A stretch of 35,524 bases of DNA, taken from JAZQLP01 sp045629205 (lineage in GTDB: Bacteria; Bacillota; Clostridia; Oscillospirales; UBA644). The notes beneath the pieces are model-generated. The model had not been told where the DNA came from and ran no database searches. It saw only the letters and a program-made list of their open reading frames with translations. The stretch covers positions 1 through 35,524 of the forward strand of contig JAZQQT010000162.1 of NCBI GenBank assembly GCA_045629205.1. Reading direction: 5' to 3'. The translations under genes and the position numbers were made by a program. Every line of letters begins with the position of its first letter. The stretch's first letter is position 1. Below are positions 24,937 to 32,800 of this stretch, piece after piece.

Positions 24937-26286
24937 ATGAAACGTTTCCTTACGATTTTGACAACGCTGTCGGTTTTAATCGGTATCCTGTCTTCCTGTG
25001 CGGGAACAAGTAATGAAAATAATAATGAACCGGACATCAAGCAGCAGTATTATGCAGCCGACTCACTGCTCGGAACAGACGGAAGCCTCGGAAATGACTC
25101 AAAAGGAACGCTGCGAGTCGGTTTTATAGGAGGCTCACTCACCGACGGGGAAAGTTACACAACAGCGGAGGGTTACGCATTCGGAGGAAAAAAATGGACA
25201 ACTGCACTTTGCAGATATCTTGAAAATCTATTTCCAAACAGACAAATTATCGCCAACAACGCGGGTATAGCAGGTACTTCTTCAGAACTCGGAGCATTCA
25301 GAATAGAACATACGATATACGACTATGATCCGGACATCGTTTTTATTGAATACACAGTTAACGACCATATGCTCAATTACGACAGAAAAGCTTCACAGAT
25401 ATACATGGAAGCAATGGTCCGCATGGCGCAAAGTAAACAAAAAATACCGGTTGTCATTTTTTTGTATACGCCTTATCCGATTGATAACGCCTCCGATACT
25501 TATGCCACATGGAAACAGGGAGTGGATTGGAAGCATGAAATAGCCGATTATTACGGACTCGGCAGCATAAACATTTATGACTATATGCAAAGAGAATTCA
25601 AAAAAAGCAATTTTGATGTATTTACCGATTTTCTTCTTGATTCCGGAACATACAAATCCGGATGGGGAGACGCTTCCGAGTATTATTCGGATTGGGAAGT
25701 TGCCGATCTTGACGTTCACGGAGGATATGCCTTTTATGCTGAGGCAATCATAGACGCTTTCGAAAACAGACCCGCCGACTTTTTCGGTCATCCGGAAATT
25801 AAACAGGAATGGTTTGAAAACGGAGCATATCGCGATTCGACTTACACACATTATCATTTTATAGAATTCGACGACGAAAGATTGGTTTATAACGGTAACT
25901 GGACACTGTATAACCTTTCAAATGCCATCGTAGCCCCGGAATATTTTGAGTTGTCAGGCAGGCATGACGATGATTACCCCGTTATGCAGCCGGGAAAATG
26001 GAAAAATATGATGGCGACAACCGTTTCGGGTGCTTCTATAACCTTTACCACCGATGCGGACGCGATATTCGGCAACAGTCAAGGAGTATCAGAAGAAAGC
26101 AATATGACTGCATCAGTATATGTTGACGGCGAATATATCAGGTCTTTCAGCTGCGGAATGCATTCCCTTATTGTAACACTTGACGGACAGTCACATGAAA
26201 TTAAAATCGTAACAGATGAAACAGATAAAACCGAAAAATTATTTTGGTCGGCGAATTACGTTGAAGCTTACATGGAATCAAAATAA
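24937..26286 (+). CDS. SGNH/GDSL hydrolase lipoprotein, copy 3 of 6
   Basis: A 449-aa paralogue with lipobox LSSC (Cys21). Its catalytic residues are Ser67 (GGSLTD), Gly in NNAGIAGTSSELG, Asn142 (EYTVND), Asp259 and His261 (LDVHGG). It has an insertion of about 12 residues before block V, rich in Tyr/Ser/Asp (ASEYYSDWEVAD). The C-terminal domain is subtype 2, ending SHEIKIVTDETDKTEKLFWS, shared with copy 6. It starts 17 bp after copy 2, so translation is probably coupled. Confidence 0.92.
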   Translation: MKRFLTILTTLSVLIGILSSCAGTSNENNNEPDIKQQYYAADSLLGTDGSLGNDSKGTLRVGFIGGSLTDGESYTTAEGYAFGGKKWTTALCRYLENLFPNRQIIANNAGIAGTSSELGAFRIEHTIYDYDPDIVFIEYTVNDHMLNYDRKASQIYMEAMVRMAQSKQKIPVVIFLYTPYPIDNASDTYATWKQGVDWKHEIADYYGLGSINIYDYMQREFKKSNFDVFTDFLLDSGTYKSGWGDASEYYSDWEVADLDVHGGYAFYAEAIIDAFENRPADFFGHPEIKQEWFENGAYRDSTYTHYHFIEFDDERLVYNGNWTLYNLSNAIVAPEYFELSGRHDDDYPVMQPGKWKNMMATTVSGASITFTTDADAIFGNSQGVSEESNMTASVYVDGEYIRSFSCGMHSLIVTLDGQSHEIKIVTDETDKTEKLFWSANYVEAYMESK

Positions 26287-26309
26287 AAGACAATAGTATG
26301 AGGTTCACC

Positions 26310-27656
26310 ATGAACAAACGTGTATTATCAGCAATCCTTGCGTTTATCCTTTCGGCGGGAATACTGTCCGCATGCGCGGCGCACGAAGATCCGGCAGACC
26401 CCGAGCCCGAGGAAAAAGAACAGATTTTTTCCGCAGATACTCTTCTTGACGAAGACGGTTCTTTCGGAAACGATTCAGACGGAACGCTGACCGTTGCTTT
26501 TATCGGCGGGTCGTTAACCGACGCACAAAGTTTCATTACATATCAGGGACGTGCCTACGGCGGAAAATCATGGACAAATACAATCTGCAGATATCTTGAA
26601 GAAAAGTTTCCGAACCGACAAATTAAGCCCATAAATGCCGGAGTAACAGGAACGACGTCCGATTACGGAGCTCTTCGTTTTGAAAACTCGATTCTTCAAT
26701 ACGGACCGGATATTATCTTTATTGAATATACCGTAAACGACATGGGATTCTCATCAAGGGAAGACTCCCAGAAATACATGGAAGCCATGGTCCGCATGTC
26801 ACAGCAGCTCGACAAAATTCCTGTCATTGTTTTTATGTACACAGCTAACGTCGACGGGAAAGACACCGATCAGCACATACGTTGGGAACAAGGAAAGAAC
26901 TGGAAGCAGGAAATAGCCGATTATTACGGTCTCGGAAGTATAAACATTTACGATTATATTTATTCTCTGTTTGAAGCAAGCGAATATGACGTATTTTATG
27001 ATTTTATCGAAGCCACAAAACAATATGGAAAGAACGGAGAAGGGTGGGACGTTCACGGCGGATATAAATATTACGCCGAAGCAATAATAAAAGCTCTTGA
27101 TGAAAATCCCTCTTCGTTAATCAAACACCCCGATGTAAAAACCGAATGGTTCGAAAACGGGTCATACAAAGATACCGCTTATATAAAATATAATATCATC
27201 CGTGCAAAAACCGACAGATTGAAATATACGGGAGAATGGATGCTTTACACTATGGGAAACGCAACAGTTGCTCCTTCTTATTTCTCTATGGGAAACACTC
27301 ACGGCGAATTTGCCGGACTTGCGCCGCACAAAGACAAGCACGGTCTTATGACAACTACCGATCAGACCGCGACAATTGAGCTCACAACCGACGCAAACGC
27401 TCTTATTCTTGATTATAAATCCACGGATGAAAAAAACAGGATGAATGCCGACGTTTACGTAGACGGGGAATTTTTAAAAGAAATCAGCATTACGTCACAA
27501 TATGTCGGTATGCATTATATACAAAAAATTGCAGAGTTCTCCGACGGCTTGCAGCATACCGTAAAATTGACGATGAAACCGTCATCGGCGGAAATCCCGG
27601 TATTTGAATTTACAACAATCACCGAGGCGTATACGGAAGCTGCTCTTCAAAAATAA
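26310..27656 (+). CDS. SGNH/GDSL hydrolase lipoprotein, copy 4 of 6
   Basis: A 448-aa paralogue. An ATG at 26298 is in frame without a ribosome-binding site. The ATG at 26310 has GAGGT about 7 nt upstream, and its product MNKRVLSAIL aligns with the other copies, so it is chosen. Lipobox LSAC gives Cys22. Catalytic residues are Ser68, Asn143 (EYTVND) and the Asp/His of WDVHGG. The C-terminal domain is subtype 3 (KHGLMTTTDQTATIELTTDA, then MKPSSAEIPVFEF), shared with copy 5. The charged linker PADPEPEEKEQ separates the lipid anchor from the domain. Confidence 0.92.
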   Translation: MNKRVLSAILAFILSAGILSACAAHEDPADPEPEEKEQIFSADTLLDEDGSFGNDSDGTLTVAFIGGSLTDAQSFITYQGRAYGGKSWTNTICRYLEEKFPNRQIKPINAGVTGTTSDYGALRFENSILQYGPDIIFIEYTVNDMGFSSREDSQKYMEAMVRMSQQLDKIPVIVFMYTANVDGKDTDQHIRWEQGKNWKQEIADYYGLGSINIYDYIYSLFEASEYDVFYDFIEATKQYGKNGEGWDVHGGYKYYAEAIIKALDENPSSLIKHPDVKTEWFENGSYKDTAYIKYNIIRAKTDRLKYTGEWMLYTMGNATVAPSYFSMGNTHGEFAGLAPHKDKHGLMTTTDQTATIELTTDANALILDYKSTDEKNRMNADVYVDGEFLKEISITSQYVGMHYIQKIAEFSDGLQHTVKLTMKPSSAEIPVFEFTTITEAYTEAALQK

Positions 27657-27673
27657 AGAGCAAAGAGGTATGT

Positions 27674-29017
27674 ATGGGTAAAAAAATTTTTATTGTTGTT
27701 TTCTCTTTATTTTTTGCCATGCTGGGGCTTTCTTCCTGTAACAACAACACCGAAAAATCGGATGACGACACAGCAAAAACACAGGAACAAACCTTTGCGG
27801 CAGACACACTTCTTTCCGAAGACGGTTCTTTCGGAAACGATTCGGACGGTTTATTGACAGTAGCTTTTATCGGCGGCTCACTGACCGACGCACAAAGCTA
27901 CACTACCGAAGAAGGAAAAGCTTACGGCGGAAAATACTGGACAAATATCGTTTGTGATTATCTCACAGAAAAATTCCCGAATCGGACAATAAAACCGATC
28001 AACTCCGGAATCGGCGGAACCGGAACGGATTACGGTGCGCTTCGTTTTGAAGATACGATTCTCAGATTCGAACCGGATATTGTTTTTTACGATACAATAA
28101 ACGACTGCGGTTTTGGCAAGGAACACTGTCAGAAATACATGGAAGCAATGACCCGAATGACACAACAATGTGAAAAGGTCCCCGTATTCATATATTTGTA
28201 TACTCCGTATCCGGATTACTACGGCACCGTTAATTATGAAAGATGGAAAGAAAATAACGGTTACAAACAGGAAATTGCCGATTATTACGGAATCGGAAAT
28301 ATAGATATCTATTCATATCTTTTTTCCTGCTTCGACACAAGCGGATACACCGATTTTTATGAATTCATAGCTTCAACGAATCAATACGTCGGAAGCGGAA
28401 CCACATGGGATCCTCACGGCGGATACAAATTCTATGCCGAAGCAATCCTTAAAGTTTTCAACGAAAATCCGGGGTCAGTCATAAAACGCCCGATAATCAG
28501 AGAAGAGTGGTTTGAAAACGGACTGTATAAGGATATTGCATTGATAAAATACAACATCATACGTCCAACAAGCGACAGATTTACATACACAGGAAAATGG
28601 AAACTTTACAGCATAGAAAACTCTGTTTCCGCGCCTGCTTACTTTGTAATCGAAAAAAGCCACGGCGAATATGCCGGAATGTCACCGCACAAGGATAAAC
28701 ACGGAATAATGACAACGACCGATCAGACGGCAACGCTGGAATTTTCTACCGATGCAAACAGTGTAATTATTAATTTCAAAACCGTAAACGAACCGTATGA
28801 TATGGCCACCGACGTATATATAGACGGTGAGTTTTCAAAAGAAATCCATTCATCATCGATATACGTCGGAATGAGTTATATCTTAACGCTTGCCGATTTT
28901 TCCGACGGACAAACCCATAACATAAAGTTGGTCATGAAGCCGTCAGAATCCGAAATACCCGCTTTTGAATTCGTTTATATCGGTGAAGGATATACCGAAG
29001 CAGGTCTGAAAAAATAA
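27674..29017 (+). CDS. SGNH/GDSL hydrolase lipoprotein, copy 5 of 6
   Basis: A 447-aa paralogue with lipobox LSSC (Cys22). Catalytic residues are Ser69 (GGSLTD), Asn143 and the His of WDPHGG. Block III differs from all other copies: it reads FYDTINDCG instead of FIEYTVND, one residue shorter. The catalytic Asn is kept but its surroundings differ, and DPHG replaces DVHG. The C-terminal domain is subtype 3, as in copy 4. The start has an AGAGGT site and a 17-bp gap after copy 4. Altered substrate choice is possible; loss of activity is not implied. Confidence 0.9.
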   Translation: MGKKIFIVVFSLFFAMLGLSSCNNNTEKSDDDTAKTQEQTFAADTLLSEDGSFGNDSDGLLTVAFIGGSLTDAQSYTTEEGKAYGGKYWTNIVCDYLTEKFPNRTIKPINSGIGGTGTDYGALRFEDTILRFEPDIVFYDTINDCGFGKEHCQKYMEAMTRMTQQCEKVPVFIYLYTPYPDYYGTVNYERWKENNGYKQEIADYYGIGNIDIYSYLFSCFDTSGYTDFYEFIASTNQYVGSGTTWDPHGGYKFYAEAILKVFNENPGSVIKRPIIREEWFENGLYKDIALIKYNIIRPTSDRFTYTGKWKLYSIENSVSAPAYFVIEKSHGEYAGMSPHKDKHGIMTTTDQTATLEFSTDANSVIINFKTVNEPYDMATDVYIDGEFSKEIHSSSIYVGMSYILTLADFSDGQTHNIKLVMKPSESEIPAFEFVYIGEGYTEAGLKK

Positions 29018-29035
29018 CAAAAAAGGAGTATTATT

Positions 29036-30361
29036 ATGAAAAAAGTTCTTTCGGTTTTTATTTCAGTATTACTTTCCGTCTCTTTTCTTGCTTCCTGCGG
29101 AAATAAAGAAGAGAAACTTGAAAATGACAATAAGCCGGAAGTAAAAAAACAGATTTATGCCGCAGATACACTGCTTAATTCCGACGGAAAATTCGGAAAC
29201 GACTCAGAAGGAATGCTGCGAGTCGGTTTTATAGGAGGCTCACTCACCGACGCCGAAAGCTATACAACGGAAGAAGGCTACGCTTTCGGCGGAAAGCAGT
29301 GGACGAATACTGTATGCAGTTATCTGGAAGAAAAATTTCCGAACCGTAAAATTATTCCGAATAACTCCGGATTCGGCGGAACAACGTCCGATTACGGGGC
29401 AGTAAGAATAAACGAAACCATACTCAAATTCAATCCGGATATAGTTTTTATCGAATATACCGTAAACGACACGGGGTTCACGACAAGAGAAGATTCACAG
29501 AAATATATGGAATCAATGGTTCGCATGACACAAAATCTCGATAAAATCCCCGTTATCGTTTTTCTGTATACACCTTATCCGACAGAAAACACTTCCGATA
29601 CATATACCAAATGGGTGACGGGAGCAACCTGGAAACAGGAAATTGCCGATTATTACGGTATAGGCAGTATCAATATTTACGACTACATGCAAAGTGAATA
29701 CGCAAAAACCGATTACCCGACATTTCTTTCTTTTCTTGAAGCCGAAAGTTCTTACAGCGGCAGTGAAAGCGAAGGTTTCGACGTCCACGGCGGATACGAA
29801 TATTATGCAGCCGCAATTCTGAAAGCTTTCGAAGAACGTCCTGCTGAAATTATTACAAAAACTGATTTCAAAGAAGATTGGTTTGAAAATAATCTGTATA
29901 AAGATATAGTATACACGAAATACGTTTTTATTAAAACCTGTGATGAAAGATTAAAGTATGACGGAGAATGGACACTTTACAATCTTTCAAATGCCGTAAC
30001 ATCTCCTGACTACTGCGACATATGGCCAGTAAGCCACGGAGAGTACGCAGGACTTAATCCTTCAAAGAGAAAAGATATGATGGCCGGAACTTCATCCGGC
30101 GCAAACGTTACATTCACAACAGATGCCGATGCGATTTATGCGTGTTCACAAGGCGTTAGAGATATCAGCATGATGACGGCTTCGATATACGTTGACGGAG
30201 TGTTTGTAAAGTCTTTCGCTCCCAATGCCTGCACACTACTGACGGAACTTGACGGACAGACACATGAGATAAAAATAGTCACAGACGAAACCGAACTCGA
30301 ACATCCGTTATTCTGGTCATCAAACTACGTTGAAGCATATAAACTTAACCGCGCGGATTAA
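29036..30361 (+). CDS. SGNH/GDSL hydrolase lipoprotein, copy 6 of 6
   Basis: A 441-aa paralogue with lipobox LASC (Cys21). Its catalytic residues are Ser69 (GGSLTD), Asn144 (EYTVND) and the Asp/His of FDVHGG. Its SGNH domain resembles copies 1 and 2 (TTREDSQKYMESMVRM; QSEYAKTDYPTFL). Its C-terminal domain is subtype 2, like copy 3 (THEIKIVTDETELEHPLFWS). The gene thus looks mosaic. It has the best ribosome-binding site of the run, AAAAGGAG. There is a 57-bp gap before the beta-helix gene. Confidence 0.92.
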   Translation: MKKVLSVFISVLLSVSFLASCGNKEEKLENDNKPEVKKQIYAADTLLNSDGKFGNDSEGMLRVGFIGGSLTDAESYTTEEGYAFGGKQWTNTVCSYLEEKFPNRKIIPNNSGFGGTTSDYGAVRINETILKFNPDIVFIEYTVNDTGFTTREDSQKYMESMVRMTQNLDKIPVIVFLYTPYPTENTSDTYTKWVTGATWKQEIADYYGIGSINIYDYMQSEYAKTDYPTFLSFLEAESSYSGSESEGFDVHGGYEYYAAAILKAFEERPAEIITKTDFKEDWFENNLYKDIVYTKYVFIKTCDERLKYDGEWTLYNLSNAVTSPDYCDIWPVSHGEYAGLNPSKRKDMMAGTSSGANVTFTTDADAIYACSQGVRDISMMTASIYVDGVFVKSFAPNACTLLTELDGQTHEIKIVTDETELEHPLFWSSNYVEAYKLNRAD

Positions 30362-30418
30362 TTAAAGCACCGCAATTACTTTATATATTATTTATATTCA
30401 GATTTGAAAGGAACAATT

Positions 30419-32596
30419 ATGAAAAAGATTATTGCTCTGCTTCTCGTTCTTGTAATGACAGTTTGTCTTTTCTCCGCTTGTAATACCGAAGAAAAGCCTG
30501 ACCCACAGAAAGAACCCGAAGTAAAAAATTACGGAAAAATATTCTATGTCGCAATTGACGGAGACGACACCAACGAAGGAACAAAAGAGTCCCCTCTTGC
30601 GACCCTCGGCGGAGCAGTCGCGAAAGTCCGTGAATATAAACAGACAAACGGACTTCCGGAAGGCGGGATAAAAGTCGAATTCGCCGCAGGCACATATAAA
30701 CTCACAGCGCAAACCGAGCTTACCGCCGACGACAGCGGTGAAGCGGGAAAAGAAATCGTTTACGCGGCGGCAGACGGAGCCGAAGTAATTTTCGACGGCG
30801 GAATCACTCTTTCCGCGGCAGATTTCAAGCCCGCAAACGATGAATTCAAAGCATTACTGCAGACAAACGAAGCGAAAGCAAACGTCATCGAAATCGACCT
30901 TGCGGCAGCGGGAATCTGGGATGCAGATGACAGCGCATCATATACACCCGGTTGGGGCGCAAGCACATACAGACAAACATTATATGTAAACAATGAAATC
31001 CAGACCCCTGCAAGATGGCCTAACGGCGAATACTATAAAGCCGTTTTCCCCGATGACGCAGCAGAAGGAACAGTTATACTTTTCCCCGAAGAAAAAGCGA
31101 CTTTATGGGCAAACGAAACAAATATCCGAGCATACGGTTATCCGGAGTATGACTGGTCATCCTATTTCTTCTGGAATCTTGCCATGAATCCCGGAACATC
31201 CCTTCTTAATGTCAACACCAAATTTAAAAAAGGTCAGACGATCTATGTTTTCAATATTGCCAGTGAACTCGACGAACCCGGCGAATATTATTGGGACGTT
31301 GCCGCAAATAAACTGTATTATTGGCCGAAAGACGGATTTGAAAACGCAAAAATCAATTTCAGCCAGTTAGTCAAATCAGCCGTAATTCTTTCAAATACCG
31401 AACATATAACTTTTGACGGTCTGACTTTTGAAAATCTGCGTTATAACGCAATAGCTGCAACAGCAAATTACGTAACTGTCAGCAACTGTCTTTTCAGATG
31501 TATTTCTGCTTCACCGGTCACAATCAACGGCTCAAACAATACAATTATTGACAACGAATTCTGTAATCTCGGCGGCGGAGCAATAAGCGTTTCCGGCGGA
31601 GATATTGCAAAACAGATCCCGTCCAATACGCTTGTAACAAACAACTGTATTCATGACTGGTCTCAGGTTTATACGGTTTATAACGCCGGAATCACAACGA
31701 GCGGACTCGGATTTGTTCTTTCACATAATGATCTTTACAATTCACCTCACGAGGCTATCGCTTTCAACAGCGGATTAACGACTATCGAATACAATGAGAT
31801 ATACAACGTCTGCACCGAAACATTTGATGCCGGAGCTATCTATGCAGGCAGAAGATGGGACTGGGGCAACGACGATATAAGATTTAATTATATACACGAC
31901 CAGCACTCAGCCAACGGTATATATCTTGACGATACTATGGCAAAAATTACCTGCTACGGAAATATTATCGTTAATGTTGACGGTAACGCATTCGCACTGG
32001 GCGGCGGACGTAATCTTACAATCTATAACAACATTCTTATCAACACAAGCGGTATCGGACTTGACGGAAGAGGTTACGGATGGTATCCGACCGTTACAAG
32101 CTATCCCGACGGATATCTTTGGACGCAGAATATGGGTGCAAATTATCTCACCGATTTGTGGAAATACAGGCACCCCGAATACCTGAGCATCCTTGAAATG
32201 AGAACAACAGAAGAGCTGAAGGAGCTCAAAGGAATAGACGGAGATCTTCTCGATTCTCCCGCTCCTCCGTCTTACGCAAATATTTACGGTAATATCGGAT
32301 ATAACAACGACGGCGCCGCTATTGCCGAAAGAGGTGCTTATATCTTTAACAGAATCAGATATCTGGCTCTTAACAACAACGAAGACGGTTCTTCCCCGAC
32401 CTCACCGAAAATCGAGTATTCCGCCTATCCGTTCGGCAACATTGCAAACAACCTTGAATATCTCGAAAACGAACTCGCCGATGTATTCGTTAATCCCTCC
32501 GATAACAATTTCTTCCTTAAAGAGGATTCGAGAGTTTACAGAGACATTTACGGATTCATCAGATGGGATTACAGCCTTATCGGAATTCAGAAATAA
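30419..32596 (+). CDS. Right-handed beta-helix lipoprotein, probable glycan-active enzyme
   Basis: A 725-aa lipoprotein with lipobox FSAC (Cys21). The start is the ATG at 30419, preceded by AAAGGA; an upstream TTG in frame overlaps that site. After the linker, YVAIDGDDTNEGTKESPLAT and GGAVAKVREYK form the N-terminal cap typical of secreted parallel beta-helix proteins, including glycoside-hydrolase family 141-like enzymes. Repeated beta-helix rungs occur from about residue 330 to 560 (ITFDGLTFENL, NNTIIDNEFCNLGGGAISVS, LTIYNNILINTSGIGLDGRG). Aromatic/acidic patches such as GAIYAGRRWDWGNDD could form a sugar-binding groove. It closes the SGNH operon and is followed by a terminator. Glycosidase versus lyase cannot be told from sequence. 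Confidence 0.85.
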   Translation: MKKIIALLLVLVMTVCLFSACNTEEKPDPQKEPEVKNYGKIFYVAIDGDDTNEGTKESPLATLGGAVAKVREYKQTNGLPEGGIKVEFAAGTYKLTAQTELTADDSGEAGKEIVYAAADGAEVIFDGGITLSAADFKPANDEFKALLQTNEAKANVIEIDLAAAGIWDADDSASYTPGWGASTYRQTLYVNNEIQTPARWPNGEYYKAVFPDDAAEGTVILFPEEKATLWANETNIRAYGYPEYDWSSYFFWNLAMNPGTSLLNVNTKFKKGQTIYVFNIASELDEPGEYYWDVAANKLYYWPKDGFENAKINFSQLVKSAVILSNTEHITFDGLTFENLRYNAIAATANYVTVSNCLFRCISASPVTINGSNNTIIDNEFCNLGGGAISVSGGDIAKQIPSNTLVTNNCIHDWSQVYTVYNAGITTSGLGFVLSHNDLYNSPHEAIAFNSGLTTIEYNEIYNVCTETFDAGAIYAGRRWDWGNDDIRFNYIHDQHSANGIYLDDTMAKITCYGNIIVNVDGNAFALGGGRNLTIYNNILINTSGIGLDGRGYGWYPTVTSYPDGYLWTQNMGANYLTDLWKYRHPEYLSILEMRTTEELKELKGIDGDLLDSPAPPSYANIYGNIGYNNDGAAIAERGAYIFNRIRYLALNNNEDGSSPTSPKIEYSAYPFGNIANNLEYLENELADVFVNPSDNNFFLKEDSRVYRDIYGFIRWDYSLIGIQK

Positions 32597-32611
32597 CATT
32601 TTCAATAAAAG

Positions 32612-32645
32612 AAACTGCAGGACATAAAGTCCTGCAGTTTTCGTT
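32612..32645 (+). terminator. Terminator of the SGNH/beta-helix operon
   Basis: AAACTGCAGGAC (32612-32623) and GTCCTGCAGTTT (32629-32640) form a 12-bp perfect stem with a 5-nt loop. The T-tract is short (TTTTCGTT), but the stem is strong. Confidence 0.75.
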
Positions 32646-32712
32646 ATATACCGATTGAAAGAACCACATAATACCGCTTTGATGTTTACGGTGCAAAGCA
32701 TATCAACTCCAT

Positions 32713-32725
32713 GCATATTATATGC
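32713..32725. repeat. 13-bp palindrome next to the large palindrome
   Basis: GCATAT (32713-32718) and ATATGC (32720-32725) are mirrored around one T. It overlaps the first bases of the 32-bp palindrome, so the two may be one compound element. Confidence 0.5.
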
Positions 32726-32753
32726 CACCCCTGCTGTGCAGCAGGGGTGGCAT
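32722..32753. repeat. 32-bp near-perfect palindrome
   Basis: The arm ATGCCACCCCTGCTG (32722-32736) is exactly mirrored at 32739-32753 around a 2-bp TG centre. It lies between the convergent operons, 85-100 bp after the proper terminator and without a T-tract on either strand. It is much more GC-rich than its surroundings. It may be a REP-like element, a mobile-element remnant or a protein-binding or boundary site. Confidence 0.7.
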
Positions 32754-32800
32754 CGGTAACTAAACAATGTATTTATACTTCTGATTTACGAGAACCGCAA

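Noticed and set aside
22183..30361. Possible mobile-element origin of the six-gene array
   Set aside because: No transposase, integrase or terminal repeats flank the array. Tandem duplication explains it more simply.
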